Shown here in pieces: positions 11,758 through 24,817 of a stretch of 64,000 bases of DNA. The notes beneath the pieces were generated by a model. It had not been told where the DNA came from, ran no database searches, and saw only the letters and a list, made by a program, of their open reading frames with translations. Made by a program: the position numbers and the translations under genes. The stretch covers positions 2,356,001 to 2,420,000 of the forward strand of contig NC_039519.1 in assembly GCF_003672135.1 (NCBI RefSeq), read 5' to 3'. The stretch's first letter is position 1. Every line of letters begins with the position of its first letter. This DNA comes from Ooceraea biroi. Its lineage: Eukaryota; Arthropoda; Insecta; Hymenoptera; Formicidae.

Positions 11758-14700
11758 CCATGCCAGCGTCATTCGCCGACTCCTAATAGCACTGGCGATT
11801 TTCGAGGATCGTAACTTTTAATCGACACCGGTTGCCGGATTGCCGACGGTATCGCGGCGCCGACAATCTCTCTCGTTTATAAACGTTTATAAACGCGGTA
11901 AGATCGCTCGGTCTGATTGCTGTAAATTCGGCATTTCGCCATCTTTCGCACCTTCGGCATTCCAATTCGTGCAAGAGTCGACAGATGGAAGAATACAAGA
12001 GTACAAGTATCGAGACGGGAGATATCGAGCGATCTTGAACGTTTCCGGGACTTCATTCTTGCCGCGAACTCAAACACAGAATGCGCGCGCGCGATCGATA
12101 GCTCGCATCATCCCCTCGCAATAAGCGCATACATGCAACACGTTCAAGGGAGCGCCGGAAAGGATCGCGTTGAATCCCGGTGGCGTGACGTGCCGCCTAC
12201 TCGCGGCCGGGCCCGCATTGATCAAAGCGGCAATTACTGTCATCGTAATATTACTCGGGACGTTACTCACGACCGGGCTAGAGGACGTGGGGCCACATCA
12301 CCTCCGCCTTAAACGTTGCGCGCCGTATAAGCTGCGGCGCGGTTGTGGCCCACGTAATAATTTCCCGGAATTGCGTTTGATGTGGCGGGGCGTTATTAGT
12401 TTTCCATGGAAGCGTCGGCAATTTTTCATGTCGCTCGCTCTCTGACCCCGGCTGGCCATGATTTGTCGGCCTCCCGGCTTCACACCGAGCGTTTGACGTT
12501 GACGGTCCGACGACGAACGAGTCGTTATCCAAAGAGCAGTCGAACAGGAAAAGAAGTTGGGGCGTTCTCGCGACTTTCACAGCGGCACAATTTTAATTAT
12601 CTGCGTAAAGCTTCACGTAACGCTCTGCGTTAACTACCTTCATCTGTTATATATTCGCGCGATAGCTTACAAGGATCATCTCTCAATATCAAAATGTTTT
12701 GTTCACTGGAATCACGACAAGGAAGACTCTTTCACGGATAAGGTTACAAGGGGTTGAATCTTGTTATTTGTGTTGTATATTGATTTTCTTGTTGCATGAC
12801 ACCTCGGTGTTCTTATGATGTTGCGTGGAACAAGCGTGAAATCGGATAGGGTAAGACGGTAGTTGCCGGCAAACAGAAGGAGAGCCGTTGACACAAAGCG
12901 ATAAATTTGATGCACTTTCGGAAGAGGGATCGAGAGAAAGAAGTGGGAAGGGCGGGCGGGCGATCCGAGCGGTCAATAAACGTCAGAAACCGGAGAAAGG
13001 GGACCTCGGTCACGGTGCGGTTTCGTGAAATTCTTAGTGGGTTAAGGCTGAAAGCTGTGTCTAATAATGGCGCAGTCGCTCGGGGGTCAAACACGTAAAA
13101 ACAGGGCGAAGATTTATGGCGCACCACGCTTCGCTCAGCATGATACTGGATAACATACTGTGAGCTGGCCGCGTATAATGGGAACGCCAAGTCTCCACCA
13201 ATGGTTATGAGCACCAACGGAAGTAATACTGCAAAATGAACATCGGAGAATCTGGCGCACCCGAGGCGCAACCGATAGGTACGAATTGACCCTTGCCAAT
13301 CTCCGCCCAACGTGTCGTCCGTCAAGCACGAAACACATTTCGCTCTTTGGAAAACGATGAATGACCAGCAAAGACGATCCCTTGTTTGCCTCTGTATGTC
13401 TAAACCTACAAATCTTCAGTATCTATGATCACCTTACAGTTGAGGCTTGAATGCTCTGTCTTTTATTCCTGCAAAGGAACACTGCTGCAAAACAAAAAGA
13501 AATATGTGAAAGACACGTTACATTAGAAGGGAAGACTTTCGCTACTGATTCAGCGAGTGCTTGTCACGTTGCGCGCACAAAGTTTGTAGCGGACGTTTGT
13601 GCTCGTGATGGCGATTCTCGTGGTTTTCCGCGCAGTCTCCCATCGTTCGGGTCAGGTATCTGGGCCGAGAGAAGACACGAAAATATGTGGGAGGTCTTTA
13701 TTCACACGCAGAAGAGGCGAGAGAAGGAGCAGACTTTCGTGTGTATCCACGGGATCTCTACGTGCGGGATGCTCTCCTCGGTAAAGCTCCGAGGGAGAGA
13801 CGGAGCGAGAAAGAGGGGGCACCATCTATTTTCGCCTGCCCTGTTCCAAGCAGAAGCGGGATGATTTATGCGGAGCGGGTGCCGCGACTCCGCGCCGCGG
13901 GAGAATTCTCGCTTTCAGCTCCGCATCCAGCCGTGTCGCCAGGGTGGCGGAGTGTGCCGTTGCCTTCACTCTCTTCCTCTCTTTCATTTAGGCCCTTTCT
14001 GCATCGTTGCGATGCATCTTTCTCGGATGACGTGCAACTACCGGCCATTCTTCTTTTTTTTTCCCTTCCAGTCCTTTGCCGAATGTTTCCGCGGGAGGCG
14101 GGCTAATCATAGAGCAGCGAGCGGGCGGGCTGTGAGTTATGTGCGTTACGAGCGAAGGGCACGTTGGATTCGAAGTAGGTATCTTACACAGTTTACTTGT
14201 TACGCAATTTGTCGAAGATGAGATCGGCACGATTTAACGCTGTCGAGTTTTGCGCGGACTCGATGAGACGCGCGACTTTGTTATTAGAAATTAGACGGAA
14301 TGACTGTGATGTAGAATAGGTATTCTATTGTGAATAAGATTTTTAATCTCGCACATTTATCTAAGGAAATTTAACTGTTAAACAGATGCGCTTTCTAAAA
14401 CCACCTCTAAAACCGATTTTCTCGGTATAATCGCGACGAAGGCACGTGAGTCGGCGACGGTTGCAGATTCGACATACGTGCAAAATGCTTATCGTAATGA
14501 TGGATTGGCCGTTACCGGTCGTCGCGGTTAAATCAAGGCGAAATGTATATACCACGACTACCGCGCCGTTACGGGCATCATCGAGGAGAAGCGCTCCAAA
14601 TTACCTTCGATGAGTAGATGGGCAACAAAGGCACGTGTTTTGCTTCTTCACCCGGGCTCCATTTATCTCCGCGGGCACAATACGACCCGGATTTGACACA

Positions 14701-15427
14701 TCTATCAGCGCACAATGCTCAGCCCTGCTCCGCTCCATTCTTCACTTCCCTCTCCTCGATCTGCCGCCGCCGATTGCTCGACAGAACAAGCTTCTAACGC
14801 ACCGTAGACTTCTTTAGCGAAAAATCCTGCAAGAGAGAGAATATGACTGATACCCGGAGCTACGTCTCCGACGTAATTGCTCTTTTTGTGCCACGTCCTT
14901 CCATCCGGTGACCTGAAATTGTCGGATCGAACGTGATCGACGTAGACCAAGTTGAGTCGCAACACGCCGAGAGGGAGGATTCAATGCGCGTGAAGCGCCC
15001 TTGCGTGCACGCCAATGTTGTTCGGTTGATCGACGAGGTACGAGAAGTCATTATATATCGAATAATTCGCTTTTGAGCGGTTTGCATGGAAAGAACCACT
15101 GACGGAGAGCCGATTACCGCAGTCGACAGCAGTCGACTTTATCGAGAGAGTACACGCGAGATACCGCCGAGGCGGAGGAAAGGCCTGTAAATTAACGATT
15201 GTAGGGACTGCCGCGGGTCAAAGCGAGCCGCTAAGCCGTTGAATCGTCATTATCGTTCTCGCGAGTGGTGACACTGATAGATGCCGCCTCTAAATGATGA
15301 TGGATGGCTCGTATAAATGTCGCAATACATGGCTACCCGATGAGCTTCGTATCTTGATTTACTGCCTGTGCGTTCGCCATTTTGCAATTTCGCGTACGCA
15401 TAAGTACGCTCCATGCTATTATCGCAG

Positions 15428-15455
15428 TATATATATATATTTATATATATATATA

Positions 15456-15499
<44 letters not shown>
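15428..15499. repeat. Compound TA/TC microsatellite
   Basis: A TA run with one interruption (to about 15458) passes directly into an uninterrupted TC run of about 20 units. Open frames through it produce Tyr/Ile and Ser/Leu or Arg/Glu runs and are artefacts. Confidence 0.95.
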
Positions 15500-15502
<3 letters not shown>

Positions 15503-15858
15503 TTCTTACTTCCTTGTGAAATGAATAGGATTGCAATGACGTCTATGGCTTATGGTATTTTGTAAATTTCGTGCTCCAAATCAACTTGACGAAAAGAAAA
15601 ATTGAAGGTAACTTGATGTCAAACAAATTTATTCCGTATTTGCATATGTTGCTTCAATATTGATAATATTGAACAAGTAATGTTACAAGTTATTTAAGAC
15701 CATCTATTTCATAACTATTCAATTTTAAGAAGACTTATTGACTCATTGACGGTAATATAATTAACGGCTATAAACTGATTTAACTTATTTCGCAATCAAT
15801 GATAATCCTTCAGATAAATTACAAGAAAAGTCTGTAATGATCAAATATCAAAGATATA

Positions 15859-16916
15859 CAGGGTGAGGCCCTTAACTTGCACATCTCGAAAAACTTGTAA
15901 ATTATAAGTTGTACGAAAAATTGTTACATACAAAAATTGCATGACTTCGAGGGAGTCATTAAATAGTGTGTAAGTTTTTTTTATAAGTGGAGGCGTTTAA
16001 GAAGGTTCAAGGTCAACTTAATTTTTTTAAATGAAACACCCCATTTTTGTTATATTATTTTATTCTGCTAATTAATTTAAACAATTTTTGTTTGAAACAT
16101 TTTTTTCTTTGCATCATATTTTTTGAGATATTCAAGAAAACAGAAAGTAACAAGGAGTTGAAGATTTAATATCTTATACTGAATGTAATAAAATGAATAA
16201 TATGTATGCCAGTGGCAAATAACTTATTATTAGTTTATTGTTATTAATAATAGCTCATTAATATTACAACTGTAATATTTTCCTAATCTTGACAACTGTT
16301 CTTAAATTAGGTGTTCGAATTGGTGTCCATTAACATTAATACAATGATGTAATCTCAGGATAACGTGCAATAGACTTAATTCAGAAACAATTCAGAATGC
16401 TGTTTCGTCATTGATTAATAGATTACATCATTGTATTAAGTTAATGGACACTAATTCGAACACCTAATTTAAGAACGGTTGTCAAGATTAGGAAAATATT
16501 ACAGTTGTAATATCAATGAGCTATTATTAATAACAATAAACTAATAATAAGTTATTTGCCACTGGCATACATATTATTCATTTTATTACATTCAGTACAA
16601 GATATTAAATCTTCAACTCCTTGTTACTTTATGTTTTCTTGAATATCTCAAAAAATATGATGCAAACAAAAAAATGTTTCAAACAAAAATTGTTTAAATT
16701 AATTAGCAGAATAAAATAATATAACAAAAAATGGGGTGTTTCATTTAAAAAAATTAAGTTGACCTTGAAACTTTTTAAACGCCTCCACTTATTAAAAAAA
16801 CTTACACACTATGTAATGACCCCCTCGAAGTCATGCAACTTTTGAATGTAACAATTTTTCGTACAACTTATAATTTACAAGTTTTTCGAGGTGTGCAAGT
16901 TAGGTGCCTCACCCTG
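15859..16916. mobile_element. Palindromic foldback element from a Tc1/mariner-like transposon
   Basis: The block starts CAGGGTGAGGC, ends with its complement GCCTCACCCTG, and is flanked by TA (inside TATA) on both sides. The left part and the inverted right part match over about 500 bp each, by eye well above nine bases in ten, and are separated by about 63 bp (16356-16418). Both arms contain the same piece: the element end, an AT-rich 3' region and the last codons of a transposase. The structure is therefore two inverted copies of one transposon 3' end fused head to head. The TA flanks fit the IS630/Tc1/mariner superfamily. It has no complete gene and could move only with outside help. Confidence 0.85.
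16302..16391 (-). pseudogene. C-terminal remnant of an IS630/Tc1/mariner-type transposase
   Basis: Read on the minus strand, this stretch is open for 29 codons and ends in CINVNGHQFEHLI before a TAA at 16302-16304. A terminal block of the form CI..NG..FEHL closes many insect DDE transposases of this superfamily (from memory, not searched). The inverted second copy in the right arm, from about 16419 on the plus strand, shows the same bases but lacks one T, so its frame is broken. An in-frame TGA lies just upstream at 16392-16394, with likely transposase codons before it. This remnant ties the palindrome to its parent family. Confidence 0.65.
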
Positions 16917-17620
16917 TATATCTCTTAGTAGATAGTAGTAGTAGATAATTCCCTTCTTTTTATTATCGAGAAATCGAGATACGTTATTTCAGTACCAGGG
17001 GTAACCGAGAGTGTTTTATTCTATGCTCGCCAATATAATTTCCTTGCTTTAACGTCATTTCAAATCTTTATGACTCGTCTGATCAAATGTCGTGTTTTAT
17101 TTGCTTTAGTTTGTATTACTACCGACGTTTTTCACTATTCATCTGATAAAATATCGAATCTGACATCTACTTTTTTGTCAATCTTCCACAGAAAAAACTC
17201 TAGATTATTCTTTATTGATACACGAGATCGATGGAAGGCGATGATATAAATTAATCATACCGTTGAATAACCAAATAGTACAAACTCTGCCCACGATTCC
17301 CGTCCTAAAGATAAGATTAATCGATGAGATTAAATATACAATTAAAGACGTGTATATATAGGCTATTACATACACTTGTCGAAAGATTATTTGATACTTG
17401 TAACAGCATAAACGACTTTATATATTGTTCATAGCCAAGCAAGGATAGAAACATAATTTATAATTAATATTATTTTATATACTGTAGTATCCATCAAAAA
17501 CGTTCATCACTCGCAAACGTTTAGCGCATAAAGACGCGCTCGTATGTCGTTCTGCGAAACTTTAGAGCATAAAAATGATAACTTCCTTTAGCAATAAACG
17601 GAAGACTTTCCGCGGTTTGT
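16917..17620. other. Intergenic, no recognisable gene
   Basis: AT-rich DNA between the palindromic element and the nested MITEs. No open frame, repeat or signal stands out. Confidence 0.5.
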
Positions 17621-18471
17621 GCCCATTTCCACCAACGTTGCTTAACTTTAACCGTAGTTTAAGGGGATATTCTACTTTGAAATTTCAAAAAAATCGATTT
17701 AGCCAGGAAGAACGAAAAATCAATACAAAATGACTTGCATGAAGAAATTGAAGGCATCGTGTATGGAGCTGGCATTACCGATTAAGCATAAGTACGTATT
17801 TTTCAAACAATTTCAGTACTTAAAACTTTAAAGGCGTTTTTCTCAAAACAACATTTTTCTAACTGGCGGAATTAATATCTCGAGAACGATTTAACCAATC
17901 GCTTTGAAATTTTAGGAGGTTGTTTGTCATACTTGTAGTTATCGTCTGAACCACTATGGCATTTTTGCGTTGTGTTTTTCATATTTTTTTAAACCTAAAA
18001 CTAGCGGAAAACAACATAAAATTTAAACTTTTTTCCTTTTGCATGCGCCATTTTGTTTCTTTTTAACGAAACTTCTCTAAAGTGGTTCAGACGAGAATGA
18101 CACTCATACTAATTAAGAAACACTTTGAATTTTTTTCAGATGAGTCTATGAGGAGTTATCGATTCCGCCAGCAACATACGTTCTTTTTAAGACGCCATTT
18201 TTACGTTACCAAATTATATATAAACAAATCACATATATATATAAATTGTTTTATACTGTTTAAATATTAAATAATAAGCTGCCATAACTTTTATATCGAT
18301 ATCTTATTTATTTCAGTAAAAAAAATTCCTGAAAATATCTAAATTTTTCGGGCGTTAAAGTAGAATACCCCTTAACTCACTCTCCGTCTCTTTCTAAGGA
18401 AGCTAGTTAGAAAAGAATGAAGAGTGAGTTAAACTACGGCTAAAGTTAAACGACATTGGTAGAAACAGGCC
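17621..18471. mobile_element. Outer MITE split by an inner TTAA-type insertion
   Basis: The left arm (17621-17662) reads GCCCATTTCCACCAACGTTG and onward to AACCGTAGTTTAA. After removal of the inner element, it continues TTAACTCACTCT. The inverted right arm (about 18423-18471) gives GCCTGTTTCTACCAATGTCG and onward to AGCCGTAGTTTAACTCACTC. The arms agree at nearly all of about 50 positions. The remaining middle (18376-18428) is itself a hairpin, CTCACTCT to AGAGTGAG. Without the insertion the element is only about 140 bp, a typical non-coding MITE. Confidence 0.75.
17663..18371. mobile_element. Inner TTAA-flanked MITE
   Basis: TTAA stands at 17659-17662 and 18372-18375. Between them the element begins GGGGATATTCTACTTT and ends with the inverted form of GGGGTATTCTACTTT, which differs by one inserted base. 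The 709 bp interior is AT-rich; its open frames (for example 18082-18270) have no domain. TTAA duplication on insertion is the rule for piggyBac-like elements, so I infer such a transposase mobilised it. It lies inside the outer MITE, which had a TTAA at this exact place, giving a clear order of insertion. Confidence 0.75.
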
Positions 18472-21400
18472 TTAATGTCGTCGAAGAATCGGTTTGATCG
18501 ACGCGCGTAAACGCCGCTCGCTACCAGGTCTTCATCCTTCATCCTTCCCAGCCCCTTTTCATTTACTGCGACTCATCCTGCTGCGCCGCGCGGTCGCGAA
18601 ACATCGTTCATCACTCTGATGCATAGGCTTCCATAAAACTCGACCGACGAGGGACGGCCGTGGCTGCGTGTCGCAGATATTTTCTCCTCGCATGGCTAAA
18701 TTAACGTCTTATTATTAGCAGGCTGTTTCGGGACTATCATGCCGATCGTAACTGGTCCCGAAAACTTCATTTTAGTTCTAACGTGACGGTGCCTGTCGTC
18801 CATCCGCCCATTTCTCCTTTCGTATCGCATCGTATGGCTATGTTTGTTTCCGACAATTCAATCGGCTCAACGATACAGGTAAAATTACAAAAATTTCAAT
18901 TGTTTTTTTTATTACCTTCTTTTGTTGGACATTGATCGAGGCAACAAAAGGTTTAAATGAAATAGCTTGCATCTCTTGTGAACCGAATTGAAAAGCAAGA
19001 TCGCGAAAGCACCGTATAGTTTTCAACGTTTAACGTTTTCACTCTTGCTCATCCGTGCAATGTTGCATTGAAGCGTCAATAACTAATTCCCAGAATAGCA
19101 AGATCCCGTGAGGATAGAGCGAGATTTGGAGTGCAAATTAGCGTGGCGAACCGACCGCTGAATCAGTAAGAGAAACTGGCATTAGCTCTGACACCTTGTC
19201 GAGAGAGCAACGTGTTGCGAGTTATCTGCGCGAGTCACTCGCGTTTGGACCTGTTACTATCCGCCGGTGGCGTTACTCTTTACCGATTTATCGGTAGTAA
19301 TAATTTATCGCAGCGGCGGCGCGGATCAGACAATGTAATGGTCTGGTGATCGATCGAGCCACTATGATATGTCACGGCGAGATTAGCTGACACGTCAAAA
19401 TGGACTCGCGTTTATCTTCTCAGCCGAAGCAGTGAAATTGCACAATGAGCATTTCCTCGAAACATTGGAAACGTTCTTATCTCTGATAAGAGCAGTTTTG
19501 GGTTCTACTGCCACGAAAGCTTCATGTAAATATTCGTTTAGTTGTGCGATAAAATTGTAGGTCATCACTGAGAGTCATTTATTACGCATTGTGATCAAAT
19601 CGTTATCAAATTGCTTGTTTAAAAATACATACATATACAAAATACAATACATATTATATATATTCTTTTAATTCGAAATTCTTCTATATCATTTTCCTGG
19701 TTATAATTTTTTCAGTTTCACAGTTTTCAATGATACGATTATTAACGTGCAATAAATATGGAATTTAGCAACGTTCGCAACATTTTCAACATTCTTGCAT
19801 GAAAGAAACAATTAATCTCTGTCAATCGTTCCAAGCACATTTTAATAATTAAAGATTTACAGATTTAGATGTATCTAATCTTCTTTTATAATCATGGATG
19901 AACACTGCAAACTAAAAAAATGTCGTTTGCTAAATAACCTTGAATGAACAATTGAGGCAGAACTGCTTAGAGACAATAATAAGAGAAACAATTGAACGAA
20001 AACATTAATCGATCGTTAGATAATTATCGAATTTTATGATTGCAATATTTGTTGCACCTTTTGCGAACATAATCGCCAAGGTAGACCGAGGTAGCGAACG
20101 AGAGGAGGCCGATGTTGATCGATAAGTATTACTGACGGACGGCTGAGGGGTTGTCGAAGCCTTGACCCTGGTCTTGTCTGGTCGGCAGCTTTAATGCCCG
20201 TAACTCGCAGAAGCCGATGCTCTTTCCGCCCGTCCAGATCGAGGCTCAGCTGTCCGTTCAGATAGGAATCTGGTCGGGGCTTAATGACGGCTCGTGACGG
20301 ACGGGTATCGAAGCCGCCAAGTCGGCAGCGGCCAGGTCGATGTGGAGAAGAAAGGGTTGGCAAGGGGAGCGAGAGTCAGACGTGTCACATCTAACGGCGC
20401 CGCGAGATCTACGGCCTCCGTTTTGCCGCGCGCGTTTGGATTCTTTTAGTGGTGGCTCTCTCCTTCCGTTGCTGGAGCACGAGATGAAAATGAAATCGGT
20501 TGGATTGTACATTTGTATTTGATGTACAACATTGAAACATCAGGCACGTATCAACGTAGGTATCGCATCTTTAATCCAAAAATTATGCACGTTTTTATAA
20601 TAACATTACCTGTTAATCGCTAGTGTTAATTAATTGCTCGTAACATTTTTACATGTAACGATTTTATCAATCATTGCGTGCATGGACAATTAATCTTGCA
20701 GAGTGCTTTATGTTACTAGCAAGTGTTTGGTATCGGTATAGGTGCAAAAAGAATTTCAATTTTGCAAAACTAACGTAAATCTTGAAACGCTGCAGCATGA
20801 AATTAGTTTAAAATTGGGAAATTTACGTTCACAGACAGGCAGTGTCTTTATAGAATGAAAGGATATTATTCAAACTGTCCATTTTGAAGATTTAAGGAAA
20901 CCTCAGCGTACGCGATGGGACATAATGAAACCATTACGCAACAGTGTCACGTAGGCACGTAGATCCGCTTGCTTCTGCGTTGGTAACAAAAGCCTGATGT
21001 ACATTGCTTACACTCCTCGAGTATAGGAGATGAGAAAAAGGCACGATACGGTGAAGGATGAAGAGTTCACTGTTGCGCGTACATACGTATGTATATAAAT
21101 TAACGAGACGAGAGAAGCGGCAATAAGTAGCGGTCTTAGTGGCGGATAGAAAATTCCGGTAGCCGGACGGGAGGTAGGAGCGGATCAAAGGACGCCGACC
21201 AACTCGAAACGGCGGTGCAGTCGGGTCTCTCCGCCTCTCGAATAGGCCGTAGGGGGAAAGTAATAGATTGCCCCTTTCTGACTTTTATTGTACCAGAAAA
21301 AGCTTGTCAGATGCAACATCGAGAGTTCCTCCCGCGCTCTCTATTATACGATAGCAGGAACAGGGAAGTTGAACGCTAGGCAAAACACGAGTAAGAAAGC

Positions 21401-22645
21401 AAGAATGTGACAAGATTCACGAATATTTTTCGTACACGAAAAGGTGCCAATTTCCTCCGTTCGTGTACAAAGCGCTCATCATGGTCGTGTACAGTCGCGA
21501 GAATCGGTCGTTGGCGCGCGGAGATTTAGCACAAGTCAAAATTACGAGCCGTTTCGTCGGACTCGGTTGTCCGGGACCAGAGAGACTCGTGTGTCTCCGA
21601 TGGTAAGGCGACGGTGAGGTGGAAAGGTAACGGGGTAACTTGTGAATCCTCCGGTACTCGTAACGTCTTTGCGAAGACAGGCGGGAGTTGCGGAGGTGGT
21701 CCTGACGTCTTTACGACGAGAATTCGTCTCTATAAAACTGTCCTGGTCTTCCTATACCGCGTCTCTCCCCGTCACCCTTCTCTCGTCCTTGCACCACGGA
21801 CTCCGGGCTCCGGTGTAACGTTGATACAATGCGCTCGACGGAAACTGAGAATAGCTAGGTAGCATCTTGAAATGCACGACAAAATGGCGCGTGTGTTAAG
21901 GTGCTTGCTGCTAGTTACGATATAAAGGATAAAGGAATACTTGCGACGTGTCTGCAAAAAGGTTTGCACATTTACGCGAAATTTTATCACGCAAAAATAT
22001 TTTATAATCTTATTTATCTTGAGATTATTAGCCAAAACTTTGCAAGCATTACTATTCATTAGAATTGATTTACGTACAAACGTGTTTAAATATTACCGAC
22101 ATTGTCGTATATACCATTTGTGTTATCATCTACTCAAAAACATGAGTATCCACGCAAAACGCTGCGCATTAAACAATGAAAGTAATTAACGTCTGATAAA
22201 TGAAAAAAATTGCAGATTTCTATCTGGATTTATATCTATATGATAACGTGCAATTGTCTGCCCTTCATTAAAGTCTCGCCGTAAAAAGCTGAGCGCGCCG
22301 TCTTCTTCCACCTTAATTTAAATCGTTTCATTAAGGAATCGTGAGAAGAGGGGCACAGGGAGTCCGCGCGGTGGATAAAACTCGTCGGGCATGCGCGACA
22401 AAAATTGCATGGAAGGCATCACTATTAAATGTTAACAACTAGAGAATTCTAAAGGAGGCCGGGTCCTTTGATATTCTCGCGGTGAGCTCGAGGGAGCTCG
22501 AAGAGCTCCACAGAAGCACGAGGATGCCCTCGAGAAGGGACCAGGCCCCGGTTTAAGACACATGCCTGCTTGCTAAGTAGTGGCTTCTATCGGCGCGTCT
22601 ACGCGTCTTCGGCTTCCGAGCGCGCTTCGTCTTTTCGCATTGCAG

Positions 22646-22707
22646 AAGACGACGACGGCGACGACGACGACGACGATGAGGAAGAGGAGGAGGAGGAGGA
22701 GGAGAAG
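22646..22707. repeat. GAC and GAG triplet repeats
   Basis: About ten GAC-type units pass into about ten GAG-type units. Frames across it read as poly-Arg, poly-Ser, poly-Thr or poly-Glu. No flanking domain suggests a real protein. Confidence 0.85.
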
Positions 22708-24780
22708 GACTGATGTCGGTTCGCTTTGCCGCGGCCCACGGCTGTTCGTCTACGTCTCGGAAGGATTGATGGCCCCCGCGCTACGTGCCCGACGTATCTT
22801 CTTCTCTCCTTCTCGGTCTCCGCGCAACTGGCGGCCATCGAGTCGATCCGCGAGTCATTCGAACATCTTACATTTATGGAATATCTCGAAATCTCTGTTT
22901 CGCCGACGTCGACGGCCAAGTAATCGAGCGATTGTTCCCGTCCACCGTCCTCGATGCCATGCCAAGCCCTTTTATCTACCAGAACATCTGACTTTGTGAC
23001 CATCGAGGATTCGCTTCAAGCGCCAATAATTCGCCCTCGCGAATCGCGTTATCGCATTTTTCAAGCAATTTTCTTTTTTGTGGAACTTATTATTCTGTCC
23101 CGAGTGACATTCACCTAATAGAACACATGAATTTTGTGACAGGCATGATTTTTGGTGAACTAGCTGATTTTAATTACGACATTTGACGTATCGCTCGGTG
23201 ATGATCGTACTTTATTGCTACGAGAAAATTACAAGCGGTACATATATGTATGCGCGTCGATCGCCTTGTCCCTGGAAGATGCGTTCCATGCCACTAGGAA
23301 ACCGGCTGTATGGTTTTTCTGACTGCTGTCCGATAGTTGAACGAGCCAGAAACCCGCATTCCGAGTGCGAGACAAGCGTGTCTCGAATCACTCGTCGCGA
23401 TTCCCCGTTGGTGGAAAGAACGCCGCGTCGATCAAAGCGTTCGAGGGCTAAGAAAGAGGTGCTGGAAAAAGGTTCTAACCGCTAATGATGTTAAGAGACA
23501 CCCATCTCTACGATCGGACGTCTCGTAAATCTTGCCGGTGGCGCGTCTGGTCTGTCTGTCGATTCAGACGAATCGAACGGACTGAAAGATGAGATCTAGC
23601 CAAGCGTTTAACTAGCCAAGAGTTGACTCAAGGTGAACGCGATAATTTAATTCAGTTATTAATTAATTAAGATTCAACGACTGCAAAGTGCTATAAAGTG
23701 GAAATGCCGACTGTCGACTGAAATTGGAGATACTTCTTCCTACATTCCGCACATATCGTTGGTGTGCGTTTTACTTGTGGAAATGTCGGAAAAATAACAC
23801 ATGTAAGATTAAAAAAATTTTTATTAATAAACTCACAGCACTAAAGACATATATTGAAAAATATTATTCCCGTTCACAGATCATTTTTATCCGAAGACGA
23901 CAAACGTGTCGCGATCCCGTTAGTGCAATAAATTTCAGCAAATTTCGCGTTATTTGGCAAAATACATAACGAGAATTGTACGAATCTTACGCTCCGCTTG
24001 CATTTGTTTATCAGACTACCATGTAGCCGAATCTCATAAATCCATCCCACAAAATTTTTGAGTAATTTGCATTTGTATATTTGGCTCGTAACTTCGACTC
24101 CACGTAGGCGGGAAAGCAGAGAAGTTTACAGCTGCTATCCATAATTCAGACAAAGTGCATATCACCGCAAGGCCACCAAGAGACCGCGGCCAAATCTCGT
24201 AATTTTCATATTTATCTTCCTGCGCCGTGCAAGTGACACGAGAGTAATGAGACGCGAATCGTTTAATGTACGCTCGATAGCTGCAGTTTTCATTCGGCTC
24301 GACGTGCATACTGGTATCCACGATAACTGGCAATTACATTAACGGGCTTTTATCATCGGATCAGATTGCCAGATGCAATTTGGTCGGATCATCATTCGAG
24401 CTTGATGGATCTCTGGCCAATGCAACCGCGTGACAAATGTACGGATATCGATGACGACTCGAAACTGAGTGAAGACATCAATAACACGATGCTGTTCACT
24501 GCTGTCGAAGATCTGTCACGGCACTGGTGTTGGTCCCGTTGCGTTCCTCCTCGAAGGGCACCATACACGTGCGGCGTGAACATTGGGCGTCTCTCTCACG
24601 AGCCGTCGTCACTCGTCGAGATTCATGCCCTGAAATCTTTGCTAAGCGGAAGGGACATTCAAGAGCGGCCGTCTCAGATCGCGAACATGATCGAAACGTA
24701 AGAGTCAGACCGACGACCGAGACGGACACCAGGCAGCCGACTGCTGCACGCGGTGCATTCGGCGCGGCGGCTATTCAGTG

Positions 24781-24781
<1 letters not shown>

Positions 24782-24814
<33 letters not shown>
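24782..24814. repeat. CT dinucleotide microsatellite
   Basis: An uninterrupted run of about 16 CT units. GA-rich tracts follow within 350 bp (around 25037-25080 and 25123-25143), so the area holds many possible GAGA-factor sites. Confidence 0.95.

Positions 24815-24817
<3 letters not shown>

Larger units (their letters stand above)
6798..15858. other. Intergenic stretch with simple repeats and one tandem duplication
   Basis: No coding region with a recognisable domain was found in these 9 kb. The longest open frame, 9896-10492 (+), is rich in Arg and Ser, has no domain, and overlaps equally featureless frames on the other strand. Structures seen are a diverged tandem duplication (7074-7671), a TG repeat (10951-10969), a CGTCG repeat (11736-11755) and a TA/TC microsatellite (15428-15499). 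The sequence is likely regulatory or neutral DNA. Confidence 0.55.

Noticed and set aside
22580..22999. Frame reading Thr and Arg runs
   Set aside because: Produced by GAC/GAG triplet repeats; nothing else in the frame is protein-like.
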